Part shown: positions 32,212 to 40,145 of the stretch, in pieces
How positions within the stretch are numbered: position 1 is the stretch's first letter
How the letters are laid out: every line of letters starts with the position of its first letter
Source of the DNA: Leptospira sp. WS39.C2
GTDB lineage: Bacteria; Spirochaetota; Leptospiria; Leptospirales; Leptospiraceae
NCBI RefSeq assembly: GCF_040833965.1
Contig: NZ_CP162142.1
Span: 744,001 to 808,000 of the forward strand
Reading direction: 5' to 3'
DNA: 64,000 nt
The notes under the pieces: generated by a model
Databases searched by the model: none
Seen by the model: the letters and a program-made list of their open reading frames with translations, nothing else
What the model was told of the DNA's origin: nothing
Position numbers and translations under genes: made by a program

Positions 32212-34098
32212 CTAAACAGATACCACAACAGAACCAAAAGCTGGTAAAGTTGTTTCAAAGCCACCCTCGACAGGTTGTAATTCCACTCTTGTGCCTGTCC
32301 AAAAATCCAAAAAAGGAGCCTTGGTTTTGACGCCAGGAGGGAGTTGGATCCGAACCGTTTTTTCTTCTTCCGTTGGATTCCAAATTCCTAAATACCCACC
32401 AGGGTTGTAGAGGGCAAGAGGGAACTCATTTTCAAAAATACCGAGAGGAATGGGTGTGTATGCTTGGCATTCTCTATTCAATTGGAATGCTTTTTTTAAG
32501 AGATCCAATCGATCCATTTCTAATTTTGTCAAATCATCAGAAACAAGTAACATCCCACCTGACACTGCCATAACGGATGCCATGAGTTTGGTTTGTGCTT
32601 CGTTCATTTTGTTTTTTTTCTTTCGCACAAGTAAACAATCCGGATCATTGAGCCACAAATGCCTATGCATGGATGACCTTGTAATGTCATTGATGAGAGC
32701 TTTTTTTGTACAAAGAGCATTTCTATCTTTTAAAAAGATACGCAAACGTTCTGGATTCCAAAACGGAGCCACATCACATGAGATCCTCATTCCATCAAAA
32801 AATCCAATGGAAGGCAACATGGGCGCGCCACATCCAAGTAAAAAAGTATTTTTACCAACAACTTTACGAATAAGTTTTAGTGCATTTTGGTAACGTGCTT
32901 GTGGTGATAACGTTTTATCATACACATCACCTGGTAATAATCCAGCATACAAAAAGTCGAGTTTTAGATACGGATAACCCCATTCTTTGACAAGGGTACT
33001 AAACACTTTTTCTAGATACGATAAAGCTGTTGGATGCGTGATATCGAGTGCATACGTATACCCACTTCCCCAAAGTGGTTGGTATAAGGCAGGTACTGGT
33101 TTTCCATTTTGGTCTTTCAAAATGGCTTCTGGGTACTTTCGGAAAAATTCCGATTTTTTTCTGACTAGGAAAGGGGCAAGCCATATCCCGGGTTTAAGTC
33201 CAACTCGTTTGATTTCGTCAGCAAGGATACGCATCCCACCTGGGAATTTATCATTGGGTAGGAGCCAATCCCCAATTTCTTTTTGGTACCCATCATCAAT
33301 TTGGAAAAACTCAAAAGGAAGGTTTAGTTCTCTAACTTTTGTTAGATTTTCTAAAATAGTTTTTTGGTCGATATTGGTATAATAATAATACCAGGAACAC
33401 CAACCCGTAGGAACTTTTTTAGGTAAATTGTTTGGACCTTCTTTTTTTCCTAGTTCTTCAAAGTATTTTAATAACTTTGTCTCAGGTGAACCTTTAAAAA
33501 ACAATACTTTGATTTTTGAAATATTGAGTTTTGTATTCGGACGTAAATCAGGTAAACAAAATATATCGTAAATAACTTTAACGGAAGTTACATTCCCTTC
33601 ATTTCCAAATACAACCTCAAACTTGGTTCCAAATTCACCAGCCTCTAGTGGTGCGTATAATACACCATTTTGGTTTTCTTTGTTATAAAGAAGGGTGAGG
33701 TATTCGGAGATAAATTTTCCCTGCTTTGATTCGTTTTTAGAATACACATTTTCTTGGGAATATTTTAAGAAAGCTAAAAGAGGAGGCCGATCCAGATCAG
33801 AATGATCCACTTTTCTTGAGATAGACCAAGATTGGTATCCGTGTTGGAAGAGATCAAACCCATTCCCTTTGGGAAGGTCAGTGAGTTCTAACTCAAGGTG
33901 GTCAACAGAAAACCCAACTTCTGGCCTAGTGTTTTCTCTCCAAATCAATTTTGGGCTTAGCACAGTACCTAGTTTTGAGTCCTTTGTTGTACTCAGTAAA
34001 AGTTCGAATTTTTTACATTCGGATTGGAATACACCTGCTTTCACAGGGAGGAAATTGGAAATGGTGACGGAATTATGAACTCTATATTGAATTTTCAT
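32212..34098 (-). CDS. Alpha-galactosidase (glycoside hydrolase family 36)
   Basis: A 628-residue protein with the GH36 plan: an N-terminal beta-sandwich (about 1-230), a TIM barrel and a C-terminal beta domain. Catalytic-domain landmarks are PTGWCSWYYYYTNI, FFQIDDGYQ, GLKPGIWLAPF, YLKLDFLYAG with the nucleophile aspartate, and MRISCDVAPFW with the acid/base aspartate. The C-terminal half also has DCLLVRKKKNKMNEAQTK. The enzyme releases terminal alpha-galactose from oligosaccharides or lipids. No signal peptide is visible, so it acts in the cytoplasm. It is divergent from the RNase D-like gene (54 bases apart), and no sugar transporter is adjacent. Confidence 0.9.
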   Translation of the reverse strand: MKIQYRVHNSVTISNFLPVKAGVFQSECKKFELLLSTTKDSKLGTVLSPKLIWRENTRPEVGFSVDHLELELTDLPKGNGFDLFQHGYQSWSISRKVDHSDLDRPPLLAFLKYSQENVYSKNESKQGKFISEYLTLLYNKENQNGVLYAPLEAGEFGTKFEVVFGNEGNVTSVKVIYDIFCLPDLRPNTKLNISKIKVLFFKGSPETKLLKYFEELGKKEGPNNLPKKVPTGWCSWYYYYTNIDQKTILENLTKVRELNLPFEFFQIDDGYQKEIGDWLLPNDKFPGGMRILADEIKRVGLKPGIWLAPFLVRKKSEFFRKYPEAILKDQNGKPVPALYQPLWGSGYTYALDITHPTALSYLEKVFSTLVKEWGYPYLKLDFLYAGLLPGDVYDKTLSPQARYQNALKLIRKVVGKNTFLLGCGAPMLPSIGFFDGMRISCDVAPFWNPERLRIFLKDRNALCTKKALINDITRSSMHRHLWLNDPDCLLVRKKKNKMNEAQTKLMASVMAVSGGMLLVSDDLTKLEMDRLDLLKKAFQLNRECQAYTPIPLGIFENEFPLALYNPGGYLGIWNPTEEEKTVRIQLPPGVKTKAPFLDFWTGTRVELQPVEGGFETTLPAFGSVVVSV

Positions 34099-34152
34099 CT
34101 TGGAAAAATCTATTTGATGATTTTGTTAGGGTAGTTTCCATAGTAAGCCATT

Positions 34153-34791
34153 ATGACCCAAAAACGTTCAACTATAAAACCAGTCGTTTTACAAGGAGAT
34201 CTAAACGAAGATTTTTTTGAAGCATTTAAAAAAGATGACCGGTTAGCAGTGGATTGTGAAATGATGGGGCTCAATCCCAGAAGGGACAGGCTATGTGTCG
34301 TTCAAATATCCGATTCTAAAAATAAAGTCGCTCTCGTACAAATCCTCCCTGGCCAAAAAGAAGCCCCTCACATCCAAAAATTATTCGAATCAAAAGACAT
34401 TACCAAAATATTCCATTTTGCTCGAATGGACATGACCTTCCTTCGCGCAAGGCTCGGAATCAAAGTACAAAATGTATTTTGTACAAAAATCGCAAGTAAA
34501 CTTGCACGTACATATACCGATAAACACGGGTTAAAGGAACTGATCCGAGAATTTTTTGAAGAAAACATCGATAAAAAAAACCAAAGTTCGGATTGGGGTA
34601 AAAAAATCCTCACGAAAGACCAAGTGGATTATGCTTCGACTGATGTACGGTTTTTGATTTCTCTTGAATCCACTTTAACGGAGATGATGATCCGAGAAAA
34701 TCGATTTGCCATTGCTGAAAAATGTTTTGGATTTTTAGAAACACAAGTGGAACTTGATTTACTCGAAGTATACAATTTATTCGAACATTGA
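34153..34791 (+). CDS. RNase D-like 3'-5' exonuclease (DEDDy), without HRDC domain
   Basis: A 212-residue protein carrying only the exonuclease domain. DEDDy motifs: LAVDCEMMGL (Exo I, D and E), FHFARMDMTFLRA (Exo II, second D) and VDYASTDVRF (Exo III, Y and D). LARTYTDKHGLKEL is the RNase D family feature. RNase D trims tRNA 3' ends; the usual C-terminal HRDC domains (about 150 residues) are missing, so substrate choice may differ. No Shine-Dalgarno sequence precedes the ATG. Its stop overlaps the radA start by one base (TGATG). Confidence 0.88.
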   Translation: MTQKRSTIKPVVLQGDLNEDFFEAFKKDDRLAVDCEMMGLNPRRDRLCVVQISDSKNKVALVQILPGQKEAPHIQKLFESKDITKIFHFARMDMTFLRARLGIKVQNVFCTKIASKLARTYTDKHGLKELIREFFEENIDKKNQSSDWGKKILTKDQVDYASTDVRFLISLESTLTEMMIRENRFAIAEKCFGFLETQVELDLLEVYNLFEH

Positions 34792-36158
34792 TGGCAAAAA
34801 AACAACTCCCTCAATACCAATGTAAGGCCTGCGGAGATACATTTAGTCGGTGGGCAGGCAAATGCCCATCGTGTGGTGAATGGAACCAAATTGAAGAAGT
34901 CTCTAACACTTCCCAAGGAAGGTTCGATTCCCCAGTTTCTTTAAAACCAAGGGACAGAAAGTATACAGAACCAAAATCCATTGGCTCCGTTGTGAGTGAC
35001 GCTCACACAAGAACACAAACAGGATTTAGCGAACTTGATTTGGTTCTTGGTGGAGGGATTGTTCCAGGAAGTTTGGTGTTAGTCGGAGGCGAACCAGGTG
35101 TGGGAAAATCCACCTTGGTATTGGAAATTGCAAAAAACATTGCAGACCAAGGAAAAGTTTTGTACATCTCAGGAGAAGAGTCAGCTTCTCAGATTGGACT
35201 TCGTGCCAAACGAATGGGAGTTTCTTCGGAGAATATCCTACTCTCTTCCGAAGTGTATGTTGAAAACATTTCCCAAATGATTACGGACTTAGAACCAAAA
35301 GTAGTTTTTATTGATTCCATCCAAACCATTTTAAAAGAAAGCCTGGTGAACCAAGCAGGTACCATCACCCAACTTAGAGAATCTTCTCAGATTTTTTTAG
35401 AGACCGCCAAACGTACGTCAGTTCCCATTTTTCTCATTGGACATATCACAAAAGAAGGACAAATTGCAGGGCCAAAAGTATTGGAACATTTGGTGGATAC
35501 TGTATTGTATTTTGAAGGTGATCGCTTTAATTATTACCGCATTTTACGTGCTGTAAAAAATCGATTTGGGGCAGTTGGAGATACAGCTATCTTTGAGATG
35601 GTGCTAGGTGGACTCAAACAAGTCCTCGACCGGCATAGACTTTTCATCTCACCGGAAACGGAAGAGCGATCTGGGAGTGTTCTCTCTTCTGTGATGGAAG
35701 GATCCCGTGCCATTAGTGTCGAAGTACAAGCACTCGTTACCAAATCTGCGTTTGGCCAAGCAAGGCGTATGGCAGAAGGCCTCGATAACCGCCGTGTGAT
35801 TTTACTTTCTGCTGTGATAGAAAAATATTTGGGTCTTCCCCTTTCCGAGTCAGATATTTTTAGCAATTTGGCAGGTGGACTCAGTGTGGATGAACCAAGT
35901 TTAGACCTCGCCATCACTGCCTCCATAGTTTCTTCCTTTCGAGACAAACCAATCTCGCGTGAAACTGGTTACCTCGGAGAAGTAGGACTCTCTGGGGAAG
36001 TGAGAAGTGTAGGCCAAATCAGTTTGCGCATCAAAGAACTCGCGGGGATTGGGATCAGTCATATTTATATCCCACATGGCAATTGGAAAGAAGTGGATGG
36101 TATGTTTCCTTCCATCAAACTTTCCCCCATAAAACATTTACAAGAATTGGGTTTATAG
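34791..36158 (+). CDS. radA: DNA repair protein RadA
   Basis: A 455-residue protein with the three RadA parts: a C4 zinc finger (C11, C14, C25, C28), a RecA-like ATPase with Walker A GGEPGVGKST, the RadA-specific VKNRFGAVGD motif, and a C-terminal Lon-like domain with SVDEPSLDLAITASIVSSF. RadA acts as a branch-migration helicase in homologous recombination. The ATG overlaps the exonuclease stop (TGATG), so the two are translationally coupled. The TTG three bases earlier is also in frame but less likely. About 220 bases follow to the lipase gene. Confidence 0.97.
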   Translation: MAKKQLPQYQCKACGDTFSRWAGKCPSCGEWNQIEEVSNTSQGRFDSPVSLKPRDRKYTEPKSIGSVVSDAHTRTQTGFSELDLVLGGGIVPGSLVLVGGEPGVGKSTLVLEIAKNIADQGKVLYISGEESASQIGLRAKRMGVSSENILLSSEVYVENISQMITDLEPKVVFIDSIQTILKESLVNQAGTITQLRESSQIFLETAKRTSVPIFLIGHITKEGQIAGPKVLEHLVDTVLYFEGDRFNYYRILRAVKNRFGAVGDTAIFEMVLGGLKQVLDRHRLFISPETEERSGSVLSSVMEGSRAISVEVQALVTKSAFGQARRMAEGLDNRRVILLSAVIEKYLGLPLSESDIFSNLAGGLSVDEPSLDLAITASIVSSFRDKPISRETGYLGEVGLSGEVRSVGQISLRIKELAGIGISHIYIPHGNWKEVDGMFPSIKLSPIKHLQELGL

Positions 36159-36297
36159 ATTTGTTCTGATTCCTTTGGTGAAGGAGTATTTTACAATTCG
36201 ACTTTAGGGTTAACCGTCACAAAAAGTGGTTACCACCTAAAAGTATTATCCTTTGGAGAAAGGAAATTTGCTCATATAGAACACTGTTCCGAAACAT

Positions 36298-36351
36298 TTG
36301 CCATATAGTTGCCATAAATTATTGACTTGTGGCAATGGTGTGGGGTAATTT
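36298..36351 (+). promoter_or_regulatory. Lipase promoter region with TTGCCA repeats
   Basis: TTGCCATA occurs twice (36298-36305, 36309-36316) and TGGCAA, its inverse, at 36330-36335. A possible promoter, TTGACT (36322-36327), 18 bases, TAATTT (36346-36351), overlaps the last copy. The repeats look like an operator or activator site for the lipase gene. The rest of the gap after radA (36159-36297) shows nothing I can interpret. Confidence 0.45.
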
Positions 36352-36381
36352 AGCCAAAAACATAGAAAGTTCAGGTACTAT

Positions 36382-37293
36382 ATGAAAAAGAAAATTGCGA
36401 TTGGGTTTTTAGCGACCCTTCTCTCCATCCCCACATCAGGTTTGTTTGCTGGTCCTTTGGATGGCCAATGCATCGCCCTCGTACACGGGATCCTTGGTTT
36501 TGACGACACACAAGGGCTCGCTGGTGGTCTTGTAAAATATTGGGGAGGCCTTGATGGATACCTTCGAAGCCAAGGTGCAAAAGTAACTACACCTGGAAGT
36601 TCTGCAACTAATTCCATTCCAACTCGTGCAAGCCAAATCCAATCTTCAGTCAATACTTGGATGACAGCAAACGGTTGTTCTAAGGTTCATTTGATGGGCC
36701 ATAGCCAAGGTGGACTTGTCATTCGTTATATGGTTTCCAATTTAGGTTTCTCTGGAAAAACACAAACTGTCACAACCATTAACTCACTCCACCAGGGAGC
36801 TCCAATGGCTGATATCGTTCTCGCTGTGATCCCAGGATGGTTACAACCTTTCGCAAACTCAGCTCTTAGCCTACTTGCAAAATTGGTATACCGTGATGGT
36901 CGCCCACAAGATGTAATTGCGATGGGAAAATCACTAACTGTTAGTTATGTGAAAACATTCAACGCTAACTCTCCCAACAAATCAGGAATCAAATACTATT
37001 CTTACGGTAGCCAAATGGCTTGGGCTGACCTCATCCAACACCCGATTATGGCACTCACTCACCCAATCACTTGGGCTGGTGGATTGTTTTATGGTTTAGG
37101 GGGAGGTAATGACGGAGTGGTTCCACTCAATTCCCAAAAATGGGGAGCTTGGAAAGGAACTCCTTCTTCCTACTGGTTTGCAACTGGAATTGACCACCTC
37201 CAAGCAACAAACTTGGCATGGAGTGGACAAAACTTTTTTGATGTGCAAGGTTGGTACTTAAACATCGCAAAAAATGCAAAAGCTGGATTATAA
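36382..37293 (+). CDS. Secreted triacylglycerol lipase (bacterial lipase family I)
   Basis: A 303-residue protein with a signal peptide (KKKIAIGFLATLLSIPTSG, probable cleavage near LFAG-PLD). The mature enzyme has the lipase pattern: IALVHGILGF (oxyanion region), HLMGHSQGGLVIRY with nucleophile S108, GGNDGVVPLN with D244, and GIDHLQ with H272. It resembles the Pseudomonas/Burkholderia lipases that need a dedicated membrane foldase, and such a foldase-like gene follows. The predicted location is extracellular. A terminator (37314-37341) lies between the two genes. Leptospira grow on long-chain fatty acids, so a secreted lipase fits their nutrition. Confidence 0.92.
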   Translation: MKKKIAIGFLATLLSIPTSGLFAGPLDGQCIALVHGILGFDDTQGLAGGLVKYWGGLDGYLRSQGAKVTTPGSSATNSIPTRASQIQSSVNTWMTANGCSKVHLMGHSQGGLVIRYMVSNLGFSGKTQTVTTINSLHQGAPMADIVLAVIPGWLQPFANSALSLLAKLVYRDGRPQDVIAMGKSLTVSYVKTFNANSPNKSGIKYYSYGSQMAWADLIQHPIMALTHPITWAGGLFYGLGGGNDGVVPLNSQKWGAWKGTPSSYWFATGIDHLQATNLAWSGQNFFDVQGWYLNIAKNAKAGL

Positions 37294-37313
37294 ATAATTT
37301 ATAATTCGGAAAC

Positions 37314-37341
37314 AAAAAGCCGGTGGAAACATCGGCTTTTT
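37314..37341 (+). terminator. Intrinsic terminator after the lipase gene
   Basis: AAAAAGCCGGTG (37314-37325) pairs with CATCGGCTTTTT (37330-37341) round a GAAA tetraloop: a 12-bp stem with one G-U pair and a T-run, the form of a classic intrinsic terminator. It lies 20 bases after the lipase stop and 73 bases before the foldase gene, so it probably lowers foldase expression relative to lipase or gives it its own promoter. Confidence 0.85.
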
Positions 37342-37414
37342 CAATTTAGAATCGATTCTCGTTTTACTTCATCAAATGATTTCATGACTTCCTAAGGTTC
37401 TTTCATTAACACAA

Positions 37415-38437
37415 ATGGATTTTAAAAAAATTATTCTCATCATCATTCTTTTCTTTGTACTTTTCTTAAGTTTACTTTATTTTCTAAACTCCAATGATTC
37501 AAAAATTGGATCTAATCAAACACTCTCTCCAGAAGAACAAATGGTGTCGGATCGAATTTCTCCTTTGGGCAATGGAGAAGGATTTTGGGATGAAGCCATT
37601 TCACCTTTTCGGGAAGATCGGACAAAACCGTATTTAGAATTACTCGATGATTTGAAATCGGGGAAAATTAATTTTGTTTGGGAAGTTTGGGCATTACGCC
37701 GCAAATGTAAACCTGACTTTACACCTGACCAGTGTAATGCGACAATCCTTGCTTATATTGATTCCGAATACGATTCTCCAGACAAAGAAAAGGTAAAAGA
37801 TCTTTTTGTTTCTTACTTTCGATACGAAGAAGAATATAGAAAATGGGAACAACCTTCAGACCTTCCATTTTTAGAATTATACGAAAAAATCAAATCAAAA
37901 CGAAAGGAAATTCTTTCCGACAAAGCAGAATTGATATTTGGAATGGAAGAAGCACAGGTTTCTTTTTTAGAAGGGACAAACAATTTTCTAAAACAAACTA
38001 ACAATGTTCCAACAGAACAAAGGGTCAAACAGTTTGAAGATTTTAAGAAAAGAACCTATGGAAATTATTATGATTCTTTAGTGTCTAGAGAAGATAAATT
38101 TGACCATTACCAAATGGAAATGTCTCTGCGAGAGAAAGAATTAAATTCAATCAATGATCCAAAGGAAAAAGAAAAATACCTTTTGAAGATTGAAACAAAA
38201 TATTTTGGAAAAGAAAAAGCAGAGAACTTGGCAAATGAGAGGAAAAAAGAATCCAAACTTTCTGAATCCATATCTACTTATGAATCCAAAGAAAAAGAAT
38301 TTTTGAAAGAAAATGCAAATCTTTCCCAAGTAGAGAAAGATAAAAAATTAAAAGATCTTCGTATCCAAATCTTAGGATCGGAGGAAGAAGCGGATGCTTA
38401 TTTAAGGAGAAAGAATATAGAGGAAGCAGGGAAATAA
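37415..38437 (+). CDS. Lipase-specific foldase/chaperone (LifO/LimK-like, divergent)
   Basis: A 340-residue protein with one N-terminal membrane segment (IILIIILFFVLFLSLLYFL) and a long, charged helical body, as in the Lif foldases of Pseudomonas and Burkholderia. Segments such as LKSGKINFVWEVWALRRKC, LFVSYFRYEEEYRKW, and repeated 'IFG-x-E-E-A' turns (LIFGMEEAQV, KYFGKEKAENL, ILGSEEEADAYL) resemble the Lif fold. The Lif family motif R-x-x-F-D-Y-(F/C)-L-(S/T)-A is not obvious. It follows the lipase gene on the same strand, beyond a terminator. The neighbourhood, length and topology support the call more than the motif does. Confidence 0.7.
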   Translation: MDFKKIILIIILFFVLFLSLLYFLNSNDSKIGSNQTLSPEEQMVSDRISPLGNGEGFWDEAISPFREDRTKPYLELLDDLKSGKINFVWEVWALRRKCKPDFTPDQCNATILAYIDSEYDSPDKEKVKDLFVSYFRYEEEYRKWEQPSDLPFLELYEKIKSKRKEILSDKAELIFGMEEAQVSFLEGTNNFLKQTNNVPTEQRVKQFEDFKKRTYGNYYDSLVSREDKFDHYQMEMSLREKELNSINDPKEKEKYLLKIETKYFGKEKAENLANERKKESKLSESISTYESKEKEFLKENANLSQVEKDKKLKDLRIQILGSEEEADAYLRRKNIEEAGK

Positions 38438-38458
38438 TAACCTGCTTGGAATGGATCT

Positions 38459-38507
38459 GATTCTTTTTGTTTCTAAAATTTTTAATCAATGGAAAACAAA
38501 AAGAATC
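38459..38507. terminator. Bidirectional terminator between the foldase and DUF4015 genes
   Basis: GATTCTTTTTGTTT (38459-38472) and AAACAAAAAGAATC (38494-38507) are perfect inverted copies separated by 21 bases, between convergent genes. The stem is AT-rich with T-runs in both directions. It could serve both transcripts. Confidence 0.5.
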
Positions 38508-38535
38508 GTACAGAGACAGTAATTTGAATTATAAA

Positions 38536-39495
38536 TTACTCATTTTTGGTCTGGTTATTTTGATTCGGGGTTGGTTCTTTTTTATATTTTTCATACGCAT
38601 TCATGGTTTCTAAGTATTCGTTTCCTGCGTTCCATACAATAAATCCGTGACCTTGGGAGTCTCTTGCTCCTTGCATTTGTACTTTGATGTAATCAGTATA
38701 AGTTAATTTACTTGGACCTACCATCATATTAAAACCTTGTACCCAGGCGATGGCTTTTGTTCCTTGTTTGGCTCGTTTCACAGTTAAATCGAGTCCATCT
38801 TTTATGGTTCCATAAGGATCTGCAACACGTTTGGTCAGTCCATAAAAATGTGATGGATAGAGCATAGGATAAAGGCCATCCAGTTCCTCGCTAAATGGTT
38901 CTACTTTTTGGCCAATCACATCGTTTTCGATAAAAGGCACCCTTCCAAAAACATCGGCCGTCCATTTGGTACCACTTGGACAACTGCTTTTTGTTTTTTC
39001 CTTATGGTCTTTAATGATACCTAAAATCGACTCATAACGTTTTTCATAACTCATGCTGAAGTTAGTTCCACCATCAGCATAACGAATGTAATCGAGTTGG
39101 ATTTCAGGAAAACCCAATTCACAAGCTTTGCGGATTGATTTTTGTATGGATGCCATTAAACTTGTGTTTGGTGTCTTTTCTGTGAGTCCACCTTCAAAGT
39201 TTACCACTCGTGCTACCATATAAATCCCAAGTGTTTTGGCTTCAGCTACTTGTTCGGGAGTTGGAGGATGGGGTTGCATATCCACAACAGCCGTATTCAT
39301 CCCAGCGTCTTTCATCACTTGGAAGAGTAGGGTCCAACGTTTTTTATCTCGAATGGTTTTGGTATTGATGTAAAGTCCTTCTATGAATTCAGGAGGTTCG
39401 TTTACGGAACCAGATCTTTCTTGGCCCTTGGTCTGGGAAATGGATTGGCAAGAGACAAATACAAATAATAAGAGAAATGAAAATAGTGGTTTCAT
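38536..39495 (-). CDS. DUF4015-type putative glycoside hydrolase lipoprotein
   Basis: From the ATG at 39495 the protein has 319 residues, beginning KPLFSFLLLFVFVSCQS, a lipoprotein signal with a clear lipobox. The frame opens further upstream, but the signal sequence sets the start. It has a TIM-barrel pattern: EGLYINTKTIRDKKRWTLLF, NTAVVDMQPHPPTPEQVAEA, GIYMVARVVNFEGGL, FPEIQLDYIRYADGGTNF and LDGLYPMLYPSHF. These are features of the DUF4015 family, thought to be carbohydrate-active. The acidic LDYIRY pair is the likely active-site strand. It is divergent from 39582 and would be anchored to a membrane. Confidence 0.82.
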   Translation of the reverse strand: MKPLFSFLLLFVFVSCQSISQTKGQERSGSVNEPPEFIEGLYINTKTIRDKKRWTLLFQVMKDAGMNTAVVDMQPHPPTPEQVAEAKTLGIYMVARVVNFEGGLTEKTPNTSLMASIQKSIRKACELGFPEIQLDYIRYADGGTNFSMSYEKRYESILGIIKDHKEKTKSSCPSGTKWTADVFGRVPFIENDVIGQKVEPFSEELDGLYPMLYPSHFYGLTKRVADPYGTIKDGLDLTVKRAKQGTKAIAWVQGFNMMVGPSKLTYTDYIKVQMQGARDSQGHGFIVWNAGNEYLETMNAYEKYKKEPTPNQNNQTKNE

Positions 39496-39546
39496 AGCAG
39501 TTATGACAAGTTTTTTCCCAGCGAATGAAAATTCAAATCGAATCGA

Positions 39547-39575
39547 TTGACGAAATTCCCTCGGTTTCCTAAAAT
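39547..39575 (+). promoter_or_regulatory. Sigma-70 promoter of the 39582 gene (leaderless geometry)
   Basis: TTGACG (39547-39552), a 17-base spacer and TAAAAT (39570-39575). Transcription would start about seven bases later, at the ATG (39582). No ribosome binding site precedes that ATG. Confidence 0.7.
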
Positions 39576-39581
39576 TTGGGC

Positions 39582-40145
39582 ATGATTGAAATCTCAAATG
39601 ACTTCCAAATCAAATCGTACGGTCGTTTCCCAGAAGTACTTTCGGAACAAACACAATTCAAAGACCGGATGGTGGAAGTATCACGACTTTACAAAGCGAT
39701 GGGTGAGTCCTACTTACAACATTTAGGGGATGATGCCAAAATCAGTGGATCGGAAAAAAAGGAATTAAACGAATACTTAGAAAATATCTTACTTGTCCTT
39801 GTGATGTTACGGAAACTTGATTTTTCACAAGCCGATGAGGAAATTTACATTCGTAAAGACAGAGGATTGTTTGAATTACGATTGCGTTTTGGAGAAGGGG
39901 GGATTTGGGAACTCACTGGTGGCATCAGACCTGAATACAAAATGAAACAACGAGTTTTCAAAGATTGGTTTAATACTGAATTTTCAAACGAAATCAAAAC
40001 GTTTTATGCTGTGTATGGAAATGCAGGACTCGACAAAACCATATCTCCTGATGATAAAGTACAAATCACAAAACAAATTGATCGTACCATTGCTGAAATT
40101 GTAGAAATGATTGTCTACATCGAACGGTTTATGTTATTCCAATGA
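39582..40145 (+). CDS. Conserved-looking protein of unknown function, coupled to an HDAC-family gene
   Basis: A 187-residue, mostly helical protein that I do not recognise. Residues such as KDRMVEVSRLYKAMGESYL, ELNEYLENILLVLVMLRKL and IYIRKDRGLFELRLRFGEGG are visible; the middle carries a possible beta hairpin (LRLRFGEGGIWELTGG). No signal peptide or membrane segment. The ATG at 39582 coincides with the start point expected from a good promoter. An upstream in-frame TTG (39576) lies between the promoter and the ATG. Its last four bases (ATGA) overlap the deacetylase gene, so they are translated together and may work on the same process. Confidence 0.7.
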   Translation: MIEISNDFQIKSYGRFPEVLSEQTQFKDRMVEVSRLYKAMGESYLQHLGDDAKISGSEKKELNEYLENILLVLVMLRKLDFSQADEEIYIRKDRGLFELRLRFGEGGIWELTGGIRPEYKMKQRVFKDWFNTEFSNEIKTFYAVYGNAGLDKTISPDDKVQITKQIDRTIAEIVEMIVYIERFMLFQ

